A DNA stretch of 64,000 nt from Gracilibacillus alcaliphilus. GTDB taxonomy: Bacteria; Bacillota; Bacilli; Bacillales; Amphibacillaceae. The position numbers and the translations under genes were made by a program. Under the pieces are notes generated by a model, which was not told the DNA's origin, ran no database searches, and worked only from the letters and a program-made list of their open reading frames with translations. Below, piece by piece: positions 9,079 to 17,797 of the stretch (positions within the stretch are counted from its first letter, which is position 1; every line of letters starts with the position of its first letter). The stretch lies in the NCBI RefSeq assembly GCF_016909015.1, contig NZ_JAFBFA010000018.1:31395-95394 (forward strand), read 5' to 3'.

Positions 9079-9385
9079 CTACTCTGTCAATAAACGTATC
9101 GCACTAAATGCTGCTGCACCATCTGAAACAAAGAATCCAAACTTTCTTCCCTTATAATTAAATAATCGCGTGCTAAAAGCTGTTTCCCCATTGATATACA
9201 TAACCATCACGGAATCTTTTCGATAAGAATCTTTACATGATAAGCAGTGTCTGGCTCTAAGATAAGTGGCCGCTCCAATTCCACAACATATAGAAACATT
9301 TTACCGCCATCTTCAAACCTGAACGGGTCTGAACTCGATTATGCCAAGGTTCAAAACACAAATGATACCCTTCCGATTCACGATT
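9079..9385 (-). pseudogene. 3'-terminal fragment of a GH32-like gene (copy A)
   Basis: About 300 bases closely resemble the last fifth of the intact gene at 57611-59038, ending with the same RLMTE-type C-terminus and a TAG stop. The copy has a small insertion near 9222, a deletion of about ten bases near 9317 relative to the intact gene, and no 5' part, so it cannot encode an enzyme. It directly abuts the end of the mannose-6-phosphate-isomerase-like gene. This is duplicated, decaying sequence. Confidence 0.75.
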
Positions 9386-9396
9386 ATTTTTAACCT

Positions 9397-11130
9397 TTAT
9401 ACCCTAACAAACGCTTTAATCGTAGCAATTGTTTTGCCCTCTGAAGGGCCATGGGGTCTTATCGAATATTTCTTTATATGCTCAGGTATAATAAAAGTCT
9501 CGGCATAATGAACAATAAAAGGCTCGAATTCACCATTAATACTTTCCACAATAGCTTCTTCCCCTTCAACCAAATTAAACACATTGACACTATCATGTGT
9601 TTCATGATAAACAATGGTTGAAAACCAGTGTCGCCTCGTTTCAATAAATTCTAACTCATGTAAGCCTGTTTTCTCTTCATACCATCCCTCTCCTTCAGCT
9701 ATTAATTCATTAGGAGAGCACAAATGTTCTTTCACCCAATTTTCATCTCTTGTCCATTGGAGAGAACTTAAACCATGGTGTAAATGTATCGGTCTTGGTT
9801 TTCCATCTAAATCGACTCTTCCCCAGTCCCACAGTTTAAATGTATAGATATTTGGTGTTGAACTGATCTCAAGCACGACAGAGTTTTTTCCTTGCGAGTG
9901 GATAGTACCTCCGGGAATCGAATAATGATCATGCTTTTTTATGCTCATACGGTGAATAAATTTCTCATCGTCAAACTGTTTATTTCCTATCTCTGCCTCT
10001 TTTAAATCATTAATCATCTCTTCTTTATCTATATTTTCTTTCACTCCTAAATAAACAACTGCCTCTTCCTCTGCGTGTAAGATATAGTAACTTTCATCTT
10101 GTGTATAATGCGCCCCAAATTCCTCTTGGATATACTCTGTAGTTGGATGAACTTGTAAACTGAGGTTCTGACCTTGTACAGTGTCTAAAAAATTAAACCG
10201 GATCGGAAACTCCCTGCCGAAGCGTCCGTACACTTTATTTCCTAATAATTCTGTCGGATAATAAAAGACCACATTATTGGCTGGAATTTCAATAGTGCAA
10301 TCACCATATTGTAAATAGAGGCTAGTCTCTGCAGGAACTCCATTGAAACTCCATGCAAAATTCACTGCCTCTTTATCCAAGTCGAATTTCTCTCTCATCC
10401 ATTCTCCTCCCCAAATTCCTGGAGCAAAAAATGGAACGAGTCGAAATGGCTGTGAAACAACTTGCGTTAACCCTTGTGCATATTGTTCCTGAGAAATCAA
10501 TTTAAGATTTTTTGTATCGTTTCCGTCAATCCAAAAATCAACTTTATGTAACAATGATTTTTTGAGACGGTCGGCTAAGGGCCATTCAAAAAAATAAGCC
10601 CGTTTAATCTTTCGCGACATGGGCTCATCTTGATTATTTGTTTTCCAATTAGACATACCTTGGTGGAGTCTTTGTTGGATTTCCCATCTTGTTATATCCG
10701 CATAAATAAGTAAACCTTCTTCTGCAATCAGGCTTGCTCCCATACCATAAACAATCATATTTTTCTTCTGATTGTTCCTTATTTTCGCTTTGACAGCTTT
10801 TACTTTCTTATCATCCAGGAATTCCTCAAGTGAATGCGGAGAAAAGGTACCAAACACATCATCTTCCGTTACATTACTCTTTATCATTTCCGTGATTTTA
10901 TCATCATTAAAAAATAGATCATCGGTACAAATCGTTTCATCCGCATGCAAGGGTTGAATGATATCATGATATAGTTTCTTTATATCCACTCCCGGATAAC
11001 ACTCGATAGCAATAAAATTATGTTCCAAAGCCAACATTTTCAGCTGTTGTACAATAGGTTTAACCCCTTGCCATACATCTTCTTTATGCTCGGAAACAAT
11101 TACTGTAGGATATTTATCAAATGTTGTCAT
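9397..11130 (-). CDS. long-form class I mannose-6-phosphate isomerase-like protein
   Basis: 577 residues in two parts. The C-terminal cupin part (about 235-575) has the type I phosphomannose isomerase metal site: Gln326 and His328 in LQVHPTTEY, Glu346 in QDESYY and His411 in GTIHSQGKN. The N-terminal 225 residues resemble a P-loop kinase fold without an intact Walker A (IECYPGVDIKKL where GxxxxGKS would be) and have no assigned activity. The family interconverts mannose-6-P and fructose-6-P; its place downstream of a GH38-like gene and an ABC importer suggests mannoside catabolism (inference). The start ATG has a rather distant SD (GGGAG, about 15 nt), and in-frame TGA upstream excludes a longer start. 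A MITE and another repeat separate it from the GH38 gene, so it may have its own promoter. Confidence 0.85.
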   Translation of the reverse strand: MTTFDKYPTVIVSEHKEDVWQGVKPIVQQLKMLALEHNFIAIECYPGVDIKKLYHDIIQPLHADETICTDDLFFNDDKITEMIKSNVTEDDVFGTFSPHSLEEFLDDKKVKAVKAKIRNNQKKNMIVYGMGASLIAEEGLLIYADITRWEIQQRLHQGMSNWKTNNQDEPMSRKIKRAYFFEWPLADRLKKSLLHKVDFWIDGNDTKNLKLISQEQYAQGLTQVVSQPFRLVPFFAPGIWGGEWMREKFDLDKEAVNFAWSFNGVPAETSLYLQYGDCTIEIPANNVVFYYPTELLGNKVYGRFGREFPIRFNFLDTVQGQNLSLQVHPTTEYIQEEFGAHYTQDESYYILHAEEEAVVYLGVKENIDKEEMINDLKEAEIGNKQFDDEKFIHRMSIKKHDHYSIPGGTIHSQGKNSVVLEISSTPNIYTFKLWDWGRVDLDGKPRPIHLHHGLSSLQWTRDENWVKEHLCSPNELIAEGEGWYEEKTGLHELEFIETRRHWFSTIVYHETHDSVNVFNLVEGEEAIVESINGEFEPFIVHYAETFIIPEHIKKYSIRPHGPSEGKTIATIKAFVRV

Positions 11131-11169
11131 TCGAATCTTTCACACTCCCATTACTTTAAATGAAATTAA

Positions 11170-11326
11170 TAAAGTGAAGCTTCGTTTCAGTAGGGGGTTT
11201 TTCCATCCCCCACTGAACGTTAGTTCAACAATCGGTCCGTTATTGGCTGTTGGATCTCCAACTTAAAAATGAGGTGTTCTCTTATTTCTTGAAGTGGAAG
11301 TCTTACAGCCGTTACACTGCGATAAA
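11170..11326 (+). repeat. 155-bp dispersed repeat, copy 1 (inverse copy at 41950-42101)
   Basis: Closely similar, in opposite orientation, to 41950-42101: shared blocks include AAAGTGAA, CACTGAACGTTAGTT, TGGCTGTTGGATC, CTTATTTCTTGAAGTGGAA and GTTACACTGCGATAAA. It contains a GGGGG/CCCCC hairpin around TTTTTCCAT (11193-11211). It has no coding capacity. It may be an end remnant of an insertion sequence, a small mobile element or a structured RNA; the sequence does not decide. Confidence 0.7.
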
Positions 11327-11345
11327 ACAATTTGATGATGGAAAG

Positions 11346-11382
11346 AACTTGGGAGAAACATCATTTCCCTCCCAAGTTTTTT
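11346..11382 (+). terminator. hairpin with T-tail downstream of repeat copy 1
   Basis: AACTTGGGAG (11346-11355) pairs perfectly with CTCCCAAGTT (11369-11378) and is followed by TTTT. It is oriented rightward, where there is no upstream gene on this strand, only the 155-bp repeat; it could end a short transcript from that repeat (inference). Confidence 0.55.
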
Positions 11383-11419
11383 ACTCATCTTTTATACAAG
11401 ATCAATCCTTATAGTGCGT

Positions 11420-11705
11420 GTTCAAAAAGTTCGATAAAAAGGACCATCATCGGTTAAGTCCGGCAACATCGTGTTGCAACACCGATACTAGTACGTCCTA
11501 TACGTCGAAAGTTCAAGGCGGCGCAGCTTTGAGCAAACGATCTTGCACGCAGAAAAAGCGACCTTCTTTTTCAAGGAGACGGTCTTGCACGCAGAAAAAG
11601 CGATCTTCTTTTCCAAGGAACGGAGCGTATGCCTTTAATACGTGAGTAGCGGAAAAGCAAGCCAACGCAGAAATTCGACGCGTCATTTTGTTGGACTTTT
11701 TGAAC
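11420..11705. mobile_element. MITE-like element, copy 1, with inverted ends GTTCAAAAAGT / ACTTTTTGAAC
   Basis: A 286-bp non-coding element bounded by perfect 11-bp inverted repeats. Its left part (GGACCATCATCGGTTAAG, GCAACATCGTGTTGC, ACACCGATACTAG) and right part (GCCAACGCAGAAATTCGA, GCGTCATTTT) match the element at 16152-16293. Copy 1 carries about 143 extra bases in the middle. It abuts the 3' end of the GH38-like gene, whose TAA is at 11712-11714, immediately past the right end. No transposase is encoded; mobility in trans is inferred. Confidence 0.75.
11537..11620. repeat. two tandem 42-bp units inside the MITE-like element
   Basis: Unit 1 (11537-11578) and unit 2 (11579-11620) share TCTTGCACGCAGAAAAAGCG and a CTTCTTTT core, differing at a few positions. 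They lie in the segment absent from copy 2, so they were either gained by copy 1 or lost from copy 2. Confidence 0.75.
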
Positions 11706-11711
11706 AACCTC

Positions 11712-14201
11712 TTATGGAAGACGCTTGCCTTTTTGTTGAATATTCGTTGAGTCATCACTAATATTAATGGCGATTAATCCCTCATTTAAAATCCGACAGG
11801 CATTAATAGCCTCCTCCGCATTATTGTAACGACTGGACGTCGCAATATGATAAGAAAACTCATAGAAACCTGCTAAATCCACATTAAAATTGGTTTCCCA
11901 AAAATTATTCATAATCCAAGTGTAGACGGGTTCTTGATTCTTTTCATGATTTTCTGACTCTGACAATTCAATGACATGATGTTCTAGATTCCCCATACTA
12001 ATTAAAGGAACATCTCGTAATGCAATAGCGACACCTTTTTGTTGTCCAACATATGCTAATCCATCTTGTAATAAATAGAATTCCTGATTTGTATAAGGAA
12101 GCTGATCAATGCCCGGACGAACGATGCTTCCTGTTTTCTCCACATGCAATTGTTCGTCTTGTCCCGTTGTAAATGGAAGAGGTGCATATAAATTTTCAGG
12201 ATCCCAATAGCTTTCTTTATGAATTTTTAATTTCACGGAGATTTTTGGTAAGTCATTGTAAATTTTTAATTGAACAGAATAATGTTTGGTTCCTTCCAAT
12301 ACATAAAAAAGTTCAATTAAGGAATATACATCCCCTGTTTCGAGTATTTGTATGTCACTAAGTCTTGCTGCATATCTTTTAGTCGATATATTTTTTCTAT
12401 TTCTTCCCATCACTTTTCTTTCTTCCGTTGGGCTTGTTTTTATTTCTGTTTGCTCGTAAATCCCCATAAAAGGAGCATATTTCAAATCGCTTCGAATCAG
12501 TTCCGTATGATCGCTTTTGTCTATTATACTTTTAATTCCCACTGTTTCATCAAGCACAATTTTGTAATACGACGTTTCTAGATAATGCGGTGACACATGA
12601 CATTTACGCCTTTCTGAATCTACTGGCTGAATATCTTGAATGCCTTCTGCGCCAATATGTGCATGATTTTTAATCGTATAGTAAGTCGGATTTTCTTTTG
12701 GACGAATCTCAACGTTTTTCTCTTCTTTCGATTCCAGCGTAATCAGAAATTCACAATTGTATCCATTGCTTGCCGTTGGAACGATTTGATGCGGAAGTAC
12801 TTCCTTTGTTTCCGAATCTATTACTTCCAAGAATGTATTCAGTTCTTCGTCTTTTAACTGCATATCATCAAATTTCTCCCAATGGCCAATAAATACACTT
12901 GCTGTATCTGTCACTTGCTCTGCATGTGGATTGATTACTTTAAACTTCTTGGGACGATCGGGAATAAGAGATACTTCTCCTTTTTCAGCTAAGATTACAT
13001 CTAAATTTTCAGAAATCGCTTCATCCGCTTTTGTCGCATAACCTGCTTTCCTTTGCTGTAAGCTATTCACCAGACCATCCCAAGGTTCAGAAACGGAAGT
13101 AGAATAGCCCCAAGTATGCTCTGCGTATCGCAAACTGTTGTCTACATATTGTTCTATTTTCTTAGTGTCACTTATCTTTTGTTGAGGGTCTAACTTTTGG
13201 CTCAATCTATATTTTCTTTGAGCTTCTCGGAATTGTTTGACCCCAAGCGGAGTAGAACCTACACCATCTGCCCACCAATCATTCCAATCTCCTTTGTAAG
13301 TTGGAATGTCCGCATTGCTTTCACGTAAAACATCAAAGAATTCTTTTAACGTTACCATTTCTAGCTCTATATTCGCTCGATGTTTCTCATTCCATGCATC
13401 AATAAATTCTATGATCCTTGCATTTGGAGGGGCATTGTCACTAATCACTCCTGAAGCCATAATCGGAACAAAGTGGAATGGATAATCTTCTTCGATTAAA
13501 TTTTCTACATACCTATAGATTCTTTTCTCTGCGACTTGAAAAGGCTCAGATTGCATTTTCCAAGACAGCTCATCGCGTATGGTATAACTTGTACCGCCAT
13601 TAGGAACTAATCCCAACTCATTTCCTAGATGATAGTGTTCTCCTACCCAGACTAACACTTTATTCCCTTCTGGCGACTCCCAATAAAACGGAGTTTGCTT
13701 TTGATTAAGCGGGAACAGGCCATGGTGTGGGTGGATGCATGAAAACAAATTTTCTACTCCATTTTGATACAATGATTCTGCATATCCCCAGGCATAGCCA
13801 TTAATATCAGCTGTCATGCCACTAGTTGGTTTATATCCTAAAGACTCAGCCAGCTCTAAACCAGCTGCTAATTTTTTATTTAACACTTCTTGGTCAACGA
13901 GTTCTGTCATATTTAAATAATTACCAGATATATCAATTTCTCCACTTTGTATATATTTTCTAAAATCATTCTTGTATGCTTCATTGGCTGACTTCATAAA
14001 ATTTTCAACTTGCCACGTATTCTCGCATGTCCATCGGAAGCCTTCCCATTCTGTGGCTTTCCCTTGATGAATAAGGTTTAGAATATCAATGGCTTGCTTA
14101 ATAAAATCAACATGGTACCGTTCTATCTTCTCCTGACGTTCTGTATAACCTATATCTGTATGGGAATGATGAACAACATAAATTTTCATCTTCTTTTGCA
14201 T
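11712..14201 (-). CDS. glycoside hydrolase family 38-like protein (alpha-mannosidase related)
   Basis: 829 residues, cytoplasmic (no signal). The N-terminus has the GH38 metal motif HSHTDIGYT (His12, His14, Asp16) and a probable nucleophile Asp132 in TADINGYAW. The middle and C-terminal beta-rich regions are long, as in the DUF5054-like branch of this superfamily. GH38 enzymes cleave alpha-mannosides with a zinc ion; activity of this branch is not certain. SD AAAGGA lies about 10 nt before the ATG. It follows the two permeases by 22 bp in a leftward operon. Its last codons (GKRLP) and stop sit at the edge of the MITE-like element, so the natural C-terminus may have been altered by insertion (inference). 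Confidence 0.85.
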   Translation of the reverse strand: MQKKMKIYVVHHSHTDIGYTERQEKIERYHVDFIKQAIDILNLIHQGKATEWEGFRWTCENTWQVENFMKSANEAYKNDFRKYIQSGEIDISGNYLNMTELVDQEVLNKKLAAGLELAESLGYKPTSGMTADINGYAWGYAESLYQNGVENLFSCIHPHHGLFPLNQKQTPFYWESPEGNKVLVWVGEHYHLGNELGLVPNGGTSYTIRDELSWKMQSEPFQVAEKRIYRYVENLIEEDYPFHFVPIMASGVISDNAPPNARIIEFIDAWNEKHRANIELEMVTLKEFFDVLRESNADIPTYKGDWNDWWADGVGSTPLGVKQFREAQRKYRLSQKLDPQQKISDTKKIEQYVDNSLRYAEHTWGYSTSVSEPWDGLVNSLQQRKAGYATKADEAISENLDVILAEKGEVSLIPDRPKKFKVINPHAEQVTDTASVFIGHWEKFDDMQLKDEELNTFLEVIDSETKEVLPHQIVPTASNGYNCEFLITLESKEEKNVEIRPKENPTYYTIKNHAHIGAEGIQDIQPVDSERRKCHVSPHYLETSYYKIVLDETVGIKSIIDKSDHTELIRSDLKYAPFMGIYEQTEIKTSPTEERKVMGRNRKNISTKRYAARLSDIQILETGDVYSLIELFYVLEGTKHYSVQLKIYNDLPKISVKLKIHKESYWDPENLYAPLPFTTGQDEQLHVEKTGSIVRPGIDQLPYTNQEFYLLQDGLAYVGQQKGVAIALRDVPLISMGNLEHHVIELSESENHEKNQEPVYTWIMNNFWETNFNVDLAGFYEFSYHIATSSRYNNAEEAINACRILNEGLIAINISDDSTNIQQKGKRLP

Positions 14202-14223
14202 AATTATCCCTGTCCTTTCTTAT

Positions 14224-15057
14224 TTATTTAGATGTAGTTGGAAAACCATAATTGAAACTTTTATTTAAAACTAAAAATATAAAGAAGGTTGGTATGGACG
14301 CAAGAATAGCCGCTAATAAAGCAGAAGGGACATCATTTGTTCCTGATGCTCCACTTAGTAAAGACAAGGAACTCATAATTGGTCTTGCTTCTGCTGACTT
14401 AGAAAGAGTTAAACCAAAAAGAAGGTCGTTCCATACCCATGTAAATTGAAATAAGAAACAAGCAGCTATGGGTGCCTTTGCCATTTTCATAAAGATACTT
14501 ACGTAAATTTTAAAATCAGAAGCACCATCCATTTTTGCAGACTCCACTAATTCTTTAGGAATGGAATAAAAATAGTTTCTTAATACGAATAAACAAAAAG
14601 GAATACACAGCGCTGTGTAAACTGCTAAAAGTCCGATTTTGCTATCATATAAATCAACATTCGAATACATTCGAAAGATAGGAATGATATACATTTGAAA
14701 TGGAAAAATTGTTCCGCTATAAATCAACATGAACCAAAACATCTTTCCTTTTATATTTAATGCTGAAATGGCGTATGCTGCTAAGGAAGCAAATAAGATG
14801 GCTAATGTCGTTGCGATCGCACCGTATAACAAACTATTCATAAATCCCATCATAAAGTCGATACGGTCATTGATATATTCATAATTTTCTAAAATAGAAA
14901 CACCTTTTGGAAAGTCCCAAAACTCTCCCAAATTATATTCTTTTCTTGTTTTCACACTGTTTATCACTACATATATAAATGGGAGAAACCATAAAAAAGC
15001 AAAAAGCGAGAGTAATATGGTAATCGTTTTTCTACTGTTCTCCGTATAGGATTTCAT
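14224..15057 (-). CDS. carbohydrate ABC transporter permease, MalG type
   Basis: 277 residues, six predicted membrane segments, with the ATPase-contacting EAA loop ESAKMDGAS near residue 168 and the usual terminal YGFPTTSK. The ATG has GGAGTGAGG upstream. Spacing of 10 bp from the partner permease and 22 bp to the GH38-like gene supports one operon with the binding lipoprotein at 16461. Probable mannoside importer on context. No ATPase encoded here. Confidence 0.93.
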   Translation of the reverse strand: MKSYTENSRKTITILLSLFAFLWFLPFIYVVINSVKTRKEYNLGEFWDFPKGVSILENYEYINDRIDFMMGFMNSLLYGAIATTLAILFASLAAYAISALNIKGKMFWFMLIYSGTIFPFQMYIIPIFRMYSNVDLYDSKIGLLAVYTALCIPFCLFVLRNYFYSIPKELVESAKMDGASDFKIYVSIFMKMAKAPIAACFLFQFTWVWNDLLFGLTLSKSAEARPIMSSLSLLSGASGTNDVPSALLAAILASIPTFFIFLVLNKSFNYGFPTTSK

Positions 15058-15067
15058 AAATGTATCC

Positions 15068-15970
15068 TCACTCCTCCCCTTTAAAAGTATCGCGCAATAA
15101 AAACCATGAAATGATTAAAACAGTGACAGATAACAGCATTGCAATTGCCGAACCATAGCCTAGCTGATTATGCACAAATGCTTCTTTATACATGGTTACT
15201 GCCAAAGTTTCCGAAGTTCTGAAGGGACCTCCATTTGTCATCACCCAAATGGTATCAAAAGACTTAAAGCTATTAACCAAAGACATAAGTAAGACGATAA
15301 GCATAATTGGTTTTAATAAAGGTAGAACCACTCTCGTATATAATCTAATTCCTTTCGCACCTTCCATGATTGCCGCTTCAATCGGTTCTTTTGGAATCTG
15401 ATTCAATCCAACGATAAACAAGATTAAGTTCAACCCTATTCCCTGCCATCCACTAGAAACGACCATAATCAATGTGTTTACATACGGCACGGTGAGCCAA
15501 TCTTTAGCTAAACTTTCAAAACCCATAACTTCTAGTAAATGCGGTATACCATACGTGCTTAGCATGGTGGTTAAAATAATACCAGCAATGGTTTGGGACA
15601 GAGCATTTGGTAAATAAAATACAGTTTTGAAAAATGATTGTGTTTTTACATGTGTGATAGCAATCGCAAAAATTAAAGCAATGGTGACTGGGATGAGCAA
15701 TGTACCAACAACCCAAATTAATGTATTCAGAGATGATAATAAAAAATTGGGATCTTGAAACATGGTAATGTAATTTTGAAATCCGATGAACTTCATCTCA
15801 TTTAGTCCATCCCACTCTGTAAAGCTCACAATTAAAGAGAAGAAATCAGAATATATACAGAAAATAACGACCAATATCACAGAAGGAACTAAATATAGAT
15901 ATGGTGTTATTTTTTCTATTTTACTTTTCGTAGAAAGTTTGGATGAAGGTTTCGATTTTACAATTTCCAT
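15068..15970 (-). CDS. carbohydrate ABC transporter permease, MalF type
   Basis: 300 residues: a basic N-terminus, then six membrane segments; EAA loop EAAIMEGAKG near residue 197 and a typical FDTIWVMTNGGP segment before the fifth helix. RBS GAGGGAGG before the ATG. The 490-base gap to the upstream binding-protein gene, holding a MITE-like element, is unusual for an ABC operon and suggests that the element was inserted into the operon. Confidence 0.93.
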   Translation of the reverse strand: MEIVKSKPSSKLSTKSKIEKITPYLYLVPSVILVVIFCIYSDFFSLIVSFTEWDGLNEMKFIGFQNYITMFQDPNFLLSSLNTLIWVVGTLLIPVTIALIFAIAITHVKTQSFFKTVFYLPNALSQTIAGIILTTMLSTYGIPHLLEVMGFESLAKDWLTVPYVNTLIMVVSSGWQGIGLNLILFIVGLNQIPKEPIEAAIMEGAKGIRLYTRVVLPLLKPIMLIVLLMSLVNSFKSFDTIWVMTNGGPFRTSETLAVTMYKEAFVHNQLGYGSAIAMLLSVTVLIISWFLLRDTFKGEE

Positions 15971-16460
15971 TTTTATGCCTCCCTCGTATTAAACAAGGTT
16001 TTGTCAAAAGTTCTTTATATACAGAATCCATAGAGATTTACCAAGTATTCAACCAGTCACCTATAACGGCTGGATATACAAGGTCACGGGAGTTCTTTGG
16101 AAAACATAGAACCCAACGAAAAACCGCACGAAACAATGGTTTATAATGTGCGTTCAAAAAGTCTGATAAAAAGGACCATCATCGGTTAAGTTCGCAACAT
16201 CGTGTTGCAACACCGATACTAGCACATCGTGTGCGTCGAAAGTTCAAGCCAACGCAGAAATTCGATGCGTCATTTTCGCCTGGCTTTTTGAACAATTTCT
16301 TATTGCAAAGATTTAGAGTTATTGAACTCGGTTACATTTTTCTGCTGACATCTTACATATAAACCATTGTTGTGCTAGTCCAGTGCGATAACGTTTTTTA
16401 TGCCTTCAACATTCACAAACCTTGTTTGACATAACCTTAAATGAATTTCATCAGTCAGAC
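15971..16460. other. enlarged gap between permease and binding-protein genes
   Basis: 490 bases without a gene. It contains MITE-like copy 2 (16152-16293). The flanks include TTGTTTCGTGC/TTTCGTAGG-type AT-rich sequence and a stretch at 16015-16140 and 16310-16450 in which I recognise nothing. No transcription terminator with a T-run was seen for the binding-protein gene reading leftward. Confidence 0.5.
16152..16293. mobile_element. MITE-like element, copy 2
   Basis: A 142-bp element with ends GTTCAAAAAGTC and GCTTTTTGAAC, nearly identical along its length to both arms of the element at 11420-11705 but lacking the 143-bp middle with its 42-bp tandem units. It includes the palindrome GCAACATCGTGTTGC. 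No coding capacity. It sits inside what should be an ABC operon. Confidence 0.75.
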
Positions 16461-17714
16461 TTAAAATTCCTCTTCATCTGCTACTTTCTGAATATTTGCT
16501 AATGCATTTCGAAGACTCTTTTCACTTGGATTGTAGAAAAATTCCCATAAATTTTCTGTTGCGGTATCTACAATATTCGAGGGTGTTGCTTCGTAATAAC
16601 GTAATTTCAAAATATAATCATCACTATTCGCCACTTCATTAATTTCATCACTAATTTCATTTCCAGTTTTAACACCTTCTACAAAAGCAGCTTTGGATTC
16701 TTTTGCATATATTTCAAAACTGTCTTTTGTCTCTATTTCTCTCAATACTTTTTTTGCGTCCTCTTTTTGAGAACTTGCTTCTGAAACAACAAGAGGAGAC
16801 GCTTCATAAAAAATAACTGGTTTAGTGGAATCATCCATGGAAGGAATGACAAACATGCCGTAATCTTCGTTTGCTTCCATGCCATAATCATCTTCTAATC
16901 CTTTAATAAAAATCGGTGGTTCATACGCCATTGCAGCATCGCCTTTGGCAAACTGTCTAGTCTGGTTTTCAGCTTTTACCGGTTCACCAAAGTATCCTGC
17001 TTCAATCATTGATTGCCAAACGCTTAATGCCTCTACAACCTGATCGTCCTCATAGGACACGTTGCCTTCTACTAAATCTGTATACAGATCCGGATCATAA
17101 GCACCAAGGAATAATTGCAGCCAAACAAAGCTAGCCCAGCCATCATTTTTAACTGCCAATGGAATAACGCCTTCATTTTTTAACGTTTCTGCAATCTCTA
17201 AGAAATCATCAAATGTTTCTGGCGGAGACAGATTATACTCATCAAAAACATTCTTATTATAGAAAACAACATTATATAAAACAGATAATGGTGCTCCATA
17301 TACTTTTCCATCTACTGTAAAAGCCTCGGCTAATTCTGGATTAATTCCTGCATCCACATAGTAATCTTCCCATTCGTCTGTTAAATCGGCAATTTCACCA
17401 GTGGCTGCTAAATTATTCAAGCGATAACCACTCCACCATTTAAAAATTCCCGGTGAATCTGCTTTCCCTAAAGATTGTGAAACAGCCGTTTGATAAGCTT
17501 GACCATCTGAATAACCGGTAAATTTTATTGATAAATCAATTTTTTCTTCCATTTCTTCGGATATTTGCTCTACAATTGGTCCATCATCAGCTAAGTCTGA
17601 GTAATAATCGACAGCATTTGTACTGCTCCCACTACCCCCGCTACTTCCTCCACATGCGACGAAAAGAAGGCTTATACTAATCACTAAAAATAACAAAAAT
17701 AGATTTTTCTTCAT
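16461..17714 (-). CDS. sugar ABC transporter substrate-binding lipoprotein
   Basis: 417 residues from the ATG at 17714, chosen because AAGGGG lies 9 nt upstream and the product begins MKKNLFLLF with lipobox FVAC (Cys21); an upstream ATG adds 12 residues. A Gly/Ser linker (GGSSGGSGSS) leads to a family-1 binding domain with LSVLYNVVFYNKNVFDEYNL, PPETFDDFLEIAE and KGDAAMAYEPP. It captures the substrate for the permeases at 14224 and 15068; the linked GH38-like and phosphomannose-isomerase genes point to mannosides (inference). Confidence 0.9.
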   Translation of the reverse strand: MKKNLFLLFLVISISLLFVACGGSSGGSGSSTNAVDYYSDLADDGPIVEQISEEMEEKIDLSIKFTGYSDGQAYQTAVSQSLGKADSPGIFKWWSGYRLNNLAATGEIADLTDEWEDYYVDAGINPELAEAFTVDGKVYGAPLSVLYNVVFYNKNVFDEYNLSPPETFDDFLEIAETLKNEGVIPLAVKNDGWASFVWLQLFLGAYDPDLYTDLVEGNVSYEDDQVVEALSVWQSMIEAGYFGEPVKAENQTRQFAKGDAAMAYEPPIFIKGLEDDYGMEANEDYGMFVIPSMDDSTKPVIFYEASPLVVSEASSQKEDAKKVLREIETKDSFEIYAKESKAAFVEGVKTGNEISDEINEVANSDDYILKLRYYEATPSNIVDTATENLWEFFYNPSEKSLRNALANIQKVADEEEF

Positions 17715-17797
17715 CTTAGCAAACCCCTTTCTTATTCCATTAACCTTCATGGTTAGTATGGATTAAACACCTACTTATTTTTTATAAAGAACGCAAT

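Noticed and set aside
11418..11758. two frames on opposite strands inside the MITE-like element
   Set aside because: They exist because the tandem 42-bp units are open in several frames; the short copy of the element has no matching frame.
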